Below, piece by piece: positions 19,143 to 26,201 of a stretch of 64,000 nucleotides of DNA (positions are counted from its first letter, which is position 1; the number at the start of each line of letters is the position of its first letter). Source of the DNA: Rheinheimera riviphila (lineage in GTDB: Bacteria; Pseudomonadota; Gammaproteobacteria; Enterobacterales; Alteromonadaceae); the NCBI RefSeq assembly GCF_004005945.1, contig NZ_SACS01000005.1, forward strand, positions 62,001 through 126,000, written 5' to 3'. Made by a program: the position numbers and the translations under genes. The notes under the pieces were generated by a model. It saw nothing but the letters and a program-made list of their open reading frames with translations, was not told the DNA's origin and did no database searches.

Positions 19143-19343
19143 TTAGTCTCTGCATCCGGTAACCCACTGCGTAGGCATACATGAGATACAGTTACTGGTT
19201 GCTTTTGAGGTCTGACAGGCACCAGTTGGATTTGTAGGTGGCAGTGTGCGGGCACCACCGCCGATTTCACTGGTCACCTGAATAGGTAACTCATTTTGGT
19301 CAAGACTCAGATGTTTGAACTCTACTTTTTTTAACGTTTTCAT
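19143..19343 (-). CDS. lanA: Class I lanthipeptide precursor peptide LanA
   Basis: A 66-residue precursor directly upstream of lanC and lanB. The leader contains VEFKHLSLDQNELPIQVTSE, in which F-x-x-L-x-L-D resembles the class I FNLD-type recognition motif, and ends at a glycine-rich site EIGGGA (26-31). The core contains four cysteines (43, 52, 55, 64) and about ten Ser/Thr (T33, T37, T40, T45, S46, T49, S50, S54, T58, T62), so up to four (methyl)lanthionine rings are possible. It is Trp- and Pro-containing and does not look like nisin or lacticin. GGAGAG lies just before the ATG. The cleavage site is uncertain: after GG or GGG if a double-glycine peptidase acts, otherwise later. Confidence 0.88.
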   Translation of the reverse strand: MKTLKKVEFKHLSLDQNELPIQVTSEIGGGARTLPPTNPTGACQTSKATSNCISCMPTQWVTGCRD

Positions 19344-19374
19344 ATACTCTCCATGTGTAGCAAAAAAGATAATT

Positions 19375-19387
19375 GCCTGTTGCAGGC
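19375..19387. promoter_or_regulatory. Dyad in the lanA leader, possible operator
   Basis: GCCTG and CAGGC flank TTG. The dyad begins about seven bases downstream of the lanA -10 hexamer, so it covers the likely transcription start and the first bases of the leader. It could be a repressor site or a 5' stem-loop; no cognate regulator is in the lan operon itself. Confidence 0.35.
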
Positions 19388-19393
19388 CTGATT

Positions 19394-19422
19394 TTTATAC
19401 CTTCAATTTTTATTTTGGTCAA
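19394..19422 (-). promoter_or_regulatory. Sigma-70 promoter of the lanthipeptide operon
   Basis: On the minus strand TTGACC (19422-19417) and TATAAA (19399-19394) are separated by exactly 17 bases, near the sigma-70 consensus. The predicted start lies about 45 bases upstream of the lanA ATG, and the leader carries a good Shine-Dalgarno (GGAGAG). Confidence 0.75.
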
Positions 19423-20297
19423 TGATCGAAACTTGCAAAATATTTCGGCAATGGAGGTGAGTCGAAGTAATTATAGATTTATTTTTTCAATTCCTTAGTG
19501 GAAATTTCTGCAATGCATTGATTTTGAATGATTTTATTGTGTTTTATTTTTGTTTTGCAAATTGGAGCTAGTGGGTTGTATGTTATTTTCGAAATTGTTC
19601 GAAATATTTGCTGGTTCAAGTTTCATAACTTTGAACCTGTGACACATTTTATAGCCTGTGCTGTAGAGGCTGGCAGTAATACGCGACTCTTTGAACATCG
19701 TAGTGGCGCAGACTTTTTCGTTGTCTCTATAGCCACTTCAACCACAACCAGAGTCAGGATCTGCACGACTTCACCGCACATGTGGCTATTGATTTACCAA
19801 ATTCCCTCCCTGCGATATGTTGCGAACTGACATACTCCCCTCCGGTTTGTTATTTTTTGTTTTGAAATTCCCGAATTGCCCATATCGCAGTTACGCTTGG
19901 CTGGCGTAAACTCAGTCACAACGCAAAAACAGTGACTTTTTGGCGATAACCGTCGAATAACTGTCGACGACTACGGCAAGTAAAACCTTCGATACGCTGT
20001 TATATCGTCAAATCGAAAATTATCGCAAGTTATATTTTGCTTTCATTTATATGTTTTTAGCCGTATTTTCGATTCAAATAGATCTGAAACTTCTATCGAA
20101 AATCAGCGCTGACTTTGGGTTTTTATTTTTAATCGTTTAAAAACAGTAATTTAGTTTACTTTTTTGTATTTTTGCATGCTGTTATGTTGATTTTTAAATA
20201 GTGGCGCTTTTGAATTGTCGAAAACGAAAGCTATTGAAAGTTTATTTTTTGATGGTATGGTACAAACCAAGCAGCCCAAGACGGGCAGGGAGCAGGG
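19423..20297. other. AT-rich gap between lanA and agaR, no gene recognised
   Basis: About 875 bases, visibly more AT-rich than the flanking core genes. A 100-codon open frame at 19528-19830 on the plus strand has no ribosome-binding site of note and no recognisable family, so I do not call it a gene. The region holds several TCGAAA-type motifs, among them TTTCGAAATTGTTCGAAAT near 19587-19605, and the ATCGAAAAT set described separately. It may include decayed sequence from the event that brought in the lanthipeptide genes. Confidence 0.5.
20012..20225. promoter_or_regulatory. Repeated ATCGAAAAT motifs upstream of agaR, candidate AgaR operators
   Basis: ATCGAAAAT occurs at 20012-20020 and 20095-20103, and its exact reverse complement ATTTTCGAT at 20065-20073. 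A related GTCGAAAACGAAAG lies at 20217-20230, about 70 bases before agaR. DeoR-family regulators commonly bind several short repeats of this general type. That these are the AgaR sites is inferred from position and repetition. Confidence 0.5.
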
Positions 20298-21071
20298 GTG
20301 GAGAGTTTAAATACGATTGAGCGGCAGCAGGAAATTGTCCGGCTGACGCAAGCGCAGGGCAAAGTGTCGGTGGCCGAGTTAGCGCAGCGGTTTAGCGTGT
20401 CGGAAGTGACCATTCGCAGCGATTTGGCCACGCTCGACAGCAAACGGCTGGTGGTGCGCTCACGTGGTGGCGCTATGGTGAATGATGATTTAAGCCGGGA
20501 GTTGTCGCTCAAAGAAAAGCGGCAAAAACATTCGGACTTAAAACAAAAATTAGGCCGGGCGGTCGCGGCGCTGATCGCCGACGATGAGCGGATCATTCTC
20601 GATTCCGGCACCACCACCGAAGAAGTGGCGGCTTGCCTGAGTGAGCATAAAAATCTGATTGTGATGACAAATGGTCTGAACATCGCCTCTGAATTGGCCG
20701 GGTTTGAAAAAGTTGAAGTGATGATGACCGGTGGTCTGCTGCGTAAAAAGTCGATGTCGTTTTACGGCGCGCAGGCGGAACAGGCGTTACGGCATTTTCA
20801 GTTCGATAAAGTGGTGCTGGGTGTTGATGGGTTTGATATTCGCACCGGCCTTTCGACCCACTTTGAAGCAGAAGCCACGCTGAATCGGCTGATGTGTGAA
20901 GTGGCACGGGAAATTATTGTGGTCACCGACTCGTCAAAATTTGAACGTCGGGGTTTTCATCTGATTTGCGCGGCAAACCAGGTGCATACCTTAGTGACCG
21001 ATGCCGGTATTCCGGCCGGGACTGTCGAAGAACTGACCCGGATGGGGGTGCACGTGCAAATTATCAGTTAA
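20298..21071 (+). CDS. agaR: DeoR family transcriptional regulator AgaR
   Basis: A 257-residue DeoR/GlpR-type repressor. The N-terminal winged helix-turn-helix is VSVAELAQRFSVSEVTIRSDLATL, followed by the family-typical LVVRSRGGAM. A sugar-phosphate-sensing domain follows (DDERIILDSGTTTEEVAACL, VMTNGLNIASEL, VVLGVDGFDIRTGLSTHFEAEA, VVTDSSKFERRGFHLI). It starts at GTG with AGGGAG about six bases upstream. Eleven bases after its stop is agaZ, and agaS and agaK follow, so it most likely controls GalNAc or galactosamine use. Effector identity (a sugar phosphate) is inferred from the family. Confidence 0.9.
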   Translation: MESLNTIERQQEIVRLTQAQGKVSVAELAQRFSVSEVTIRSDLATLDSKRLVVRSRGGAMVNDDLSRELSLKEKRQKHSDLKQKLGRAVAALIADDERIILDSGTTTEEVAACLSEHKNLIVMTNGLNIASELAGFEKVEVMMTGGLLRKKSMSFYGAQAEQALRHFQFDKVVLGVDGFDIRTGLSTHFEAEATLNRLMCEVAREIIVVTDSSKFERRGFHLICAANQVHTLVTDAGIPAGTVEELTRMGVHVQIIS

Positions 21072-21081
21072 CAGGAGTGTT

Positions 21082-22374
21082 ATGAAAGCTTTGCTTGATT
21101 TGATCCGCGCCAACAAAGCGGGTCAGCCCTTGGGAATATATTCGGTTTGTTCGGCGCACCCCCAGGTGCTTAAGGCCGCGCTGGCACAGGCAAAGCAAGA
21201 TGGCAGCCCCTTACTGATTGAAGCAACGGCCAATCAGGTGAACCAATATGGTGGTTACACCGGGATGCAACCTGCTGATTTTATAGATTTTGTGTATAAG
21301 CTGGCCGATGAAGTGGCGCTCGCGCGGTCACAAATTTTGTTTGGCGGCGACCATTTAGGTCCGGTCTGTTGGAAACAGCAGCCAGCCGCAGCTGCGATGA
21401 CACAGGCCGAGCAGTTGATCAGTGCTTATGTGGCGGCTGGTTTTCAGAAAATTCATTTAGACACCAGCATGGCTTGTGCGGACGATGTGTTGCCGCTGTC
21501 CGATTTGGCGATTGCCGAACGGGCGGCGCAGTTGTGTCTGGTGGCCGAACAAACGGCTCTTAGCCACTTTGGCCAGAGTGAACTTTGTTATGTGGTGGGC
21601 ACCGAAGTACCGGCGCCTGGCGGCGTGTCTAGTTTAGAAACTTCGCTGGAAGTCACTTCAGTCGCGCATGTGGCAAAAACCCTGGCTGACCATCAACAGG
21701 CCTTTGCCGCCGCCGGGTTAACCGACGTCGTCTGGCAACGGGTGATTGCCGTCGTGGTACAGCCCGGCGTCGAGTTCGACAACACCCAAGTCCATCATTT
21801 TCAGATGGATAAAACCGCCGCGTTGGCCGGTTTTATCCGTGATATCCCGCATGTAGTGTTTGAAGCCCATTCCACCGATTACCAACCCGCCCAGGCTTAT
21901 ACGCAACTGGTACGCCAGCATTTTGCGATTTTAAAAGTTGGGCCGCAGCTGACCTTTGCGCTGCGTGAAGCCTTATTTGCGCTTTGTTTAATTGAACAAC
22001 AACTGCTGCCGGTCGAACAACAGTCCTGCCTGATTGCGGTCTGTGAGCGCGAGATGCAGCGCCAGCCCAATTATTGGCAAGCGTTTTATCAGGTGAGTGC
22101 TGATCAGCAATCGTTGTTACGCCAGTTTAGCTACAGCGATCGCATCCGTTATTACTGGAACTTGCCGTCGATTGCCACTGCTGTGGATAAACTTTGTCAC
22201 AACCTGGCTGGGGTATCGATCCCATTGCCGCTGCTCAGTCAGTTCTTGCCGGTGCAATATGAAGCGGTGTTAAACGGAGAGCTGATTGCGACACCACAGG
22301 CGTTGATCCAACACAAAATCCGCCAGGTGACAGCACGATATGCCGCGGCTTGTGGGCGGGCAGTGGCCGCCTGA
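21082..22374 (+). CDS. agaZ: Tagatose-1,6-bisphosphate aldolase subunit AgaZ/KbaZ-GatZ family
   Basis: A 430-residue member of the GatZ/KbaZ family. Family-typical stretches are GIYSVCSAHPQVLKAAL, LIEATANQVNQYGGYTGM, ILFGGDHLGPVCW, KIHLDTSMACADD, VVGTEVPAPGG and FEAHSTDYQ. In enteric bacteria these proteins are described as the non-catalytic partner of KbaY or GatY aldolase; no such partner is in the window. In Shewanella-type GalNAc pathways AgaZ has been proposed to serve as the aldolase itself. The ATG is preceded by AGGAG at good spacing. Second gene of the aga operon. Confidence 0.9.
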   Translation: MKALLDLIRANKAGQPLGIYSVCSAHPQVLKAALAQAKQDGSPLLIEATANQVNQYGGYTGMQPADFIDFVYKLADEVALARSQILFGGDHLGPVCWKQQPAAAAMTQAEQLISAYVAAGFQKIHLDTSMACADDVLPLSDLAIAERAAQLCLVAEQTALSHFGQSELCYVVGTEVPAPGGVSSLETSLEVTSVAHVAKTLADHQQAFAAAGLTDVVWQRVIAVVVQPGVEFDNTQVHHFQMDKTAALAGFIRDIPHVVFEAHSTDYQPAQAYTQLVRQHFAILKVGPQLTFALREALFALCLIEQQLLPVEQQSCLIAVCEREMQRQPNYWQAFYQVSADQQSLLRQFSYSDRIRYYWNLPSIATAVDKLCHNLAGVSIPLPLLSQFLPVQYEAVLNGELIATPQALIQHKIRQVTARYAAACGRAVAA

Positions 22375-22410
22375 AAGCTTTGAAGTGTAAAGACAGTTTT
22401 TGGTAGGAGT

Positions 22411-23673
22411 ATGGTCGTGGTTAGTTCAGAAGTAAGGTCAACGATGCTTGGGTTCACTGCAGCGCAATTACAGCAAATGGGTGCGGGTTTTACCGCGCAG
22501 GAAATCTCCCAGCAACCGGCCATCTGGCAACAGCTGGCGGCGGAATTTTCAGACCAGGAATTAGCGTTACGCAACTGGTTACAGCCGTTGTTGCAGCAGC
22601 CGGATTTACGGATTATTTTCACTGGCGCCGGCACTTCGGCTTATATCGGCCAGACGGTGGTTCCGCATTTAATCAATAAGTTACCTTTGGCTGGCCAGCG
22701 GGTTGAAGCGGTCAGTACCACCGATTTAGTCAGTCATCCGGATCTGTATCTTTGTGCTGAAGTCCCGACTTTATTGGTTAGTTTTGGCCGCTCAGGTAAC
22801 AGTCCGGAAAGTGTCGCGGCGTTGCAGGTGGTGGATGCCAGGGTGGCGCACAGTTTTCATTTAATGATTAGCTGTAATGCGCAGGGGCAGTTGGCAACCT
22901 TTGCCAAAGGCAAATCGAACTGTGCTTTATGGTTGTTACCGGATGCCTGCCATGATCGAAGTTTTGCCATGACCAGTAGTTTCACCGGTATGTTATTGGC
23001 AACCTTGTTGTTATTTGCACCGGATGCTAGCGCGATGCAACAGGCGATTGCGCTCAGTGAACAAGTGTTGCGGCAACAGGAGCAAATCCGGCAGTTGGCG
23101 CAGACGTCATGCCGCCGGATGGTATTTTTGGGGGCTGGTTGCCTAAAAGGCATCGCGCAAGAAGCAGCGCTGAAATATCTGGAACTGACCTCAGGGCAAA
23201 TTGGCAGTTATTTTGAAAGCCCGCTCGGTTTTCGGCATGGGCCAAAATCGCTGGTTGATGGCCATACCCAAATTGTGGTGCTGAAATCGACCGATCGGTA
23301 TAGTCAGCAATATGATTTGGATTTAGTGCAGGAGCTGCGCTCTGATGGCCGGGCGCTGGCGATCACCGTGCTGGATGTCGCCGAGTGGTCGGCGCCCGAA
23401 GTCGGTGCACCAGAGATGCCAGACGTCTGGACTGCCTTTCCATATATTGTATACTGCCAAACGTTGGCGTTTTACAAAGCCTTGCAGCTTGGCATCAGCC
23501 CCGATAATCCCTGCCCTGGCGGCGAGGTAAACCGGGTGGTGCAGGGTGTGACGATTTATCCGCTGCCTGAGTCTTTATCTAATTCGGTGTCTCACTCAGT
23601 GACTAACGCGATGTCTCATGCCCAGGCAACAACAACAAACTCAGCATTGGCTGCTGCCCGAGGAAACCGCTGA
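22411..23673 (+). CDS. agaS: Galactosamine-6-phosphate deaminase/isomerase AgaS (SIS domains)
   Basis: A 420-residue protein with two SIS domains. The first has IIFTGAGTSAYIGQTVVPHL and SFGRSGNSPESVAAL; the second has VFLGAGCLKGIAQEAALKYLEL and YFESPLGFRHGPKSLVDG. This is the AgaS arrangement; the enzyme converts galactosamine 6-phosphate to tagatose 6-phosphate with release of ammonia. A clean TAGGAG precedes the ATG. The last roughly 30 residues are low-complexity (Ser/Asn/Ala/Thr), possibly a neutral extension. The stop overlaps the start of agaK by one base (TGATG), which indicates coupling. Confidence 0.9.
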   Translation: MVVVSSEVRSTMLGFTAAQLQQMGAGFTAQEISQQPAIWQQLAAEFSDQELALRNWLQPLLQQPDLRIIFTGAGTSAYIGQTVVPHLINKLPLAGQRVEAVSTTDLVSHPDLYLCAEVPTLLVSFGRSGNSPESVAALQVVDARVAHSFHLMISCNAQGQLATFAKGKSNCALWLLPDACHDRSFAMTSSFTGMLLATLLLFAPDASAMQQAIALSEQVLRQQEQIRQLAQTSCRRMVFLGAGCLKGIAQEAALKYLELTSGQIGSYFESPLGFRHGPKSLVDGHTQIVVLKSTDRYSQQYDLDLVQELRSDGRALAITVLDVAEWSAPEVGAPEMPDVWTAFPYIVYCQTLAFYKALQLGISPDNPCPGGEVNRVVQGVTIYPLPESLSNSVSHSVTNAMSHAQATTTNSALAAARGNR

Positions 23674-24602
23674 TGGTGTACGGTTTGGATATAGGCGGAA
23701 CTAAAATTGAAATTGCAGTTTTTACCGAACAATTTCAATTACTTGAGCGTTGGAGAGTGCCAACGCCGACTCAGGATTATCCGCAGTTTTTACAGACCAT
23801 TGCGCAGCAAATCGATAAAGCTGACCAATTTCTGGGCAAACGTGCGCCGGTTGGCATCGCGCTGCCTGGCGTGGTTGCGTCCAAAGGCGTGGTGATTTCA
23901 TCGAATGTTGCTTGTTTAAATCAGCGGACAGTGGCGGCAGATTTAAAAGCACGCTTACAGCGGCCAGTGGCGCTTGGCAATGATTGCCGGTTATTTGTAT
24001 TGTCGGAAGCGATGCTTGGCGCTGGTCGTGGCTATAGCCGGGTCTTTGGCGTGATTTTAGGCACTGGCGCCGGTGGTGGCCTCTGCGTAAACGGTGAATT
24101 GTATCAAGGGCTGCAACAACTGGCGGGGGAGTTTGGCCATCAATCGGTGGCCGGGCGGGTTCTGTTGCAATATCAGCTGCCGCTATACCAATGTGGTTGT
24201 GGCTTAACAGGCTGCGCCGAAACCTATATTTCCGGCACCGGTCTGGCGCGGTTATACAGCCATTTCAGCCAGCAAAACCTGACAACTTATGATTGGATCA
24301 CCGCCTTTCGTAGTGGTGACGTGGTGGCGCGCCATACCTTTGATTGTTATATGGACGCTTTGGGCGCCTGTCTGGCCAGTCAGGTGCTGGCTTATGATCC
24401 GGATGTGATCGTGATCGGTGGCGGCTTGTCGGATCTTGATGAAATACACGCTGCCTTGCCAAAAGCGATTGCCCGGCATTTATTTGAAGGCGCAGAAGTG
24501 CCGCTATTGAAAAAAGCCGAATTTGGTGCCGCTTCCGGTGAACGCGGTGCGGCGATTTTGGGGTTGCAATCGGCAGCTGCTCATCCGGCGTACTACCGCT
24601 AG
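23673..24602 (+). CDS. agaK: ROK family sugar kinase, probable N-acetylgalactosamine kinase AgaK
   Basis: A 309-residue ROK kinase. The ATP-binding phosphate loop is DIGGTKIEIAVF near the start; GVALPG-like and LGNDCR segments follow, then FGVILGTGAGGGL, LAGEFGHQS and the zinc-binding CGCGLTGCAETYISG. It most resembles GlcNAc/GalNAc kinases of the NagK type, and its place after agaS argues for GalNAc phosphorylation in a pathway without a PTS. The last residues (PAYYR) and the TAG stop lie inside the intergenic repeat that begins at 24585, so its original C-terminus was probably altered. Confidence 0.88.
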   Translation: MVYGLDIGGTKIEIAVFTEQFQLLERWRVPTPTQDYPQFLQTIAQQIDKADQFLGKRAPVGIALPGVVASKGVVISSNVACLNQRTVAADLKARLQRPVALGNDCRLFVLSEAMLGAGRGYSRVFGVILGTGAGGGLCVNGELYQGLQQLAGEFGHQSVAGRVLLQYQLPLYQCGCGLTGCAETYISGTGLARLYSHFSQQNLTTYDWITAFRSGDVVARHTFDCYMDALGACLASQVLAYDPDVIVIGGGLSDLDEIHAALPKAIARHLFEGAEVPLLKKAEFGAASGERGAAILGLQSAAAHPAYYR

Positions 24603-24842
24603 CGCGGTGAGTAGCGCCCTACAGTTTTTATTTTAAAACAATATGTTAAGTGTTTTTTGAGCGTAGGGCGGACTCACCGTAGGTAGTCCGCCAGGAAGCC
24701 GAACGGTGTTAAATGACCTTCCGGCGTACTACCGCTAGCGCGGTGAGGAGCGCCCTACTGTAAGTATCTAATTGTGATGTAAATTGTAGGGCGGACTCAC
24801 CGGAGGTAGTCCGCCATGAAGCCGGACAGCATCAAATGACCG
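24585..24842 (+). repeat. Two tandem copies of REP-like element, family A
   Basis: Two copies in direct tandem, starting at 24585 and 24721 (period 136). Each has a left hairpin arm beginning CCGGCGTACTACCGCTAGCG and reaching GCGCCCTAC, an AT-rich spacer, and a right arm GTAGGGCGGACTCACCG plus GTAGTCCGCC, then a shared tail ending ATGACC. Related single copies lie at 31533-31644 and 40101-40193. The first copy overlaps the 3' end of agaK. The pair sits between the convergent agaK and hydrolase genes and probably folds into strong stem-loops. Confidence 0.85.
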
Positions 24843-24859
24843 TCTGATGTGCGATGAGC

Positions 24860-26017
24860 TTAATGCTTGGTTTTCAATGGGAAAACTGTGACTTTTTCGC
24901 TGAGCCAATCCACCGCCGCAACAATTGTTTCCGGATGCTGAAACATCACCAGATGATCACTATGCTGCAGCGGTAAATATTGCCCGCCTGAGTTTTTCGC
25001 CAAGTGCTGGCTCCATGCACTGCCTTGTTGTTGCCACTGTTGCAGCTGTTTCGCCTGCGCCGGATCAGCTTGGATGGCGGCCGTTTCAAAATCGCTGTCG
25101 ATCACCGTTACCGGAATATCGGTGATGGCCGGTAACGCCGCATATAAGTCTAAGTCTTTGGCATAATTCGCAATTTCAATAGCGCGTTGTTGCTGGCGCT
25201 GCGGTGATTGCCGTTGTCCGCTGATGGCGTCGAAGTAGCCCCAGTCCATCATGGTGGTATTGTCGCTGCTGAGCAAAGCCACGATTTCCGCCCGTTCCTT
25301 ATGCAGTTTATCTTTGGTGCGTTGGTTCCAAACGCCTTTGGCCAATTCCGGTAACAGTTGCTGCAAATTTTTTTGGTACCAATCGACCGGATACCCTTGA
25401 TACAAGGCCAGTGCGTCTGGAGTTGGAATATCCGGATCGATCCACAGCATCGCTTGCACCTGGCTGTTGGTTTGGCCTTGGATGGTTTGTTGCTGATGCA
25501 ACAAGCGGGCGCTAATGCTAGCACTGGCAAAGCTGATGAGGATCACCGGCTGTTTGGTTAAATTCGGCAGCAACGTCGCTAAATCCTGACTGAAGCGTCG
25601 GTATGAAACATCATCGGCATTGTCACTAAAACCATTGCCGAGCCGGTCAATCGCCAGTACCTGATATTTTTGTGCCAGCAACGGTTGCAGCAAGGCGAAC
25701 CAGGCACTGTCGGCATGGAAATTCTGATTGGGACCGGACAGTAACACCACCACCGGCAAGTTTTCGAAGGTTGCGGTTGTTGTTGCAGTTGGTGCCATTT
25801 TCCGAAGATGAAATTTATGCGTGCCGCTGCTGATCAATTCAGAATACTGCGGCAGCTTGCTGGGTGCTGTCGCCAGTGATTCAGCAACTGGCGTTGCCGC
25901 CTGTACCGGCTTGAATAACAAAAAAATCAGCAGCAACCAGCTTTGCCGGTAGTTTCGACGGTAACAAAATTTTGCGTAAAAATTGACAGACTTTTTAAAA
26001 ATATGTTGGTATGACAA
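24860..26017 (-). CDS. Secreted alpha/beta hydrolase-fold protein with atypical nucleophile region
   Basis: A 385-residue protein with a long N-terminal signal or anchor (SWLLLIFLLFKPVQA, about 26-40) and an alpha/beta hydrolase core. VVVLLSGPNQNFHADSAWF is the oxyanion strand region and VLAIDRLGNGFSD the strand-4 motif; LQHSDHLVMFQHPE near the C-terminus offers the catalytic His. The expected G-x-S-x-G elbow reads LISFASASISARLL, so the nucleophile is unclear and the enzyme may be inactive or divergent. It is transcribed away from the CadC-like regulator gene, with 184 bases between starts; regulation by that neighbour is plausible but unproven. Confidence 0.8.
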   Translation of the reverse strand: MSYQHIFKKSVNFYAKFCYRRNYRQSWLLLIFLLFKPVQAATPVAESLATAPSKLPQYSELISSGTHKFHLRKMAPTATTTATFENLPVVVLLSGPNQNFHADSAWFALLQPLLAQKYQVLAIDRLGNGFSDNADDVSYRRFSQDLATLLPNLTKQPVILISFASASISARLLHQQQTIQGQTNSQVQAMLWIDPDIPTPDALALYQGYPVDWYQKNLQQLLPELAKGVWNQRTKDKLHKERAEIVALLSSDNTTMMDWGYFDAISGQRQSPQRQQQRAIEIANYAKDLDLYAALPAITDIPVTVIDSDFETAAIQADPAQAKQLQQWQQQGSAWSQHLAKNSGGQYLPLQHSDHLVMFQHPETIVAAVDWLSEKVTVFPLKTKH

Positions 26018-26201
26018 GACGATATACCCTGACTATCAAACGGATAGTCTGAGCCTAAGCCAGTTCGGCTAGTGGCAACATCAACCCGGACTGATTTAAT
26101 TGTGATGAAAAGCTTACGGTTACCTTTTTCCCTGTTATCTCCGGCGAATAGTCTCAAGCGAAAATTCGCTTTCCTGCCCGCTTTGCCTGGAGTTTCAGCT
26201 G

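Noticed and set aside
19528-19830. 100-codon plus-strand ORF in the lanA-agaR gap
   Set aside because: No clear ribosome-binding site, odd composition (Thr/Cys/Phe-rich), no family likeness; more likely chance or decayed sequence.
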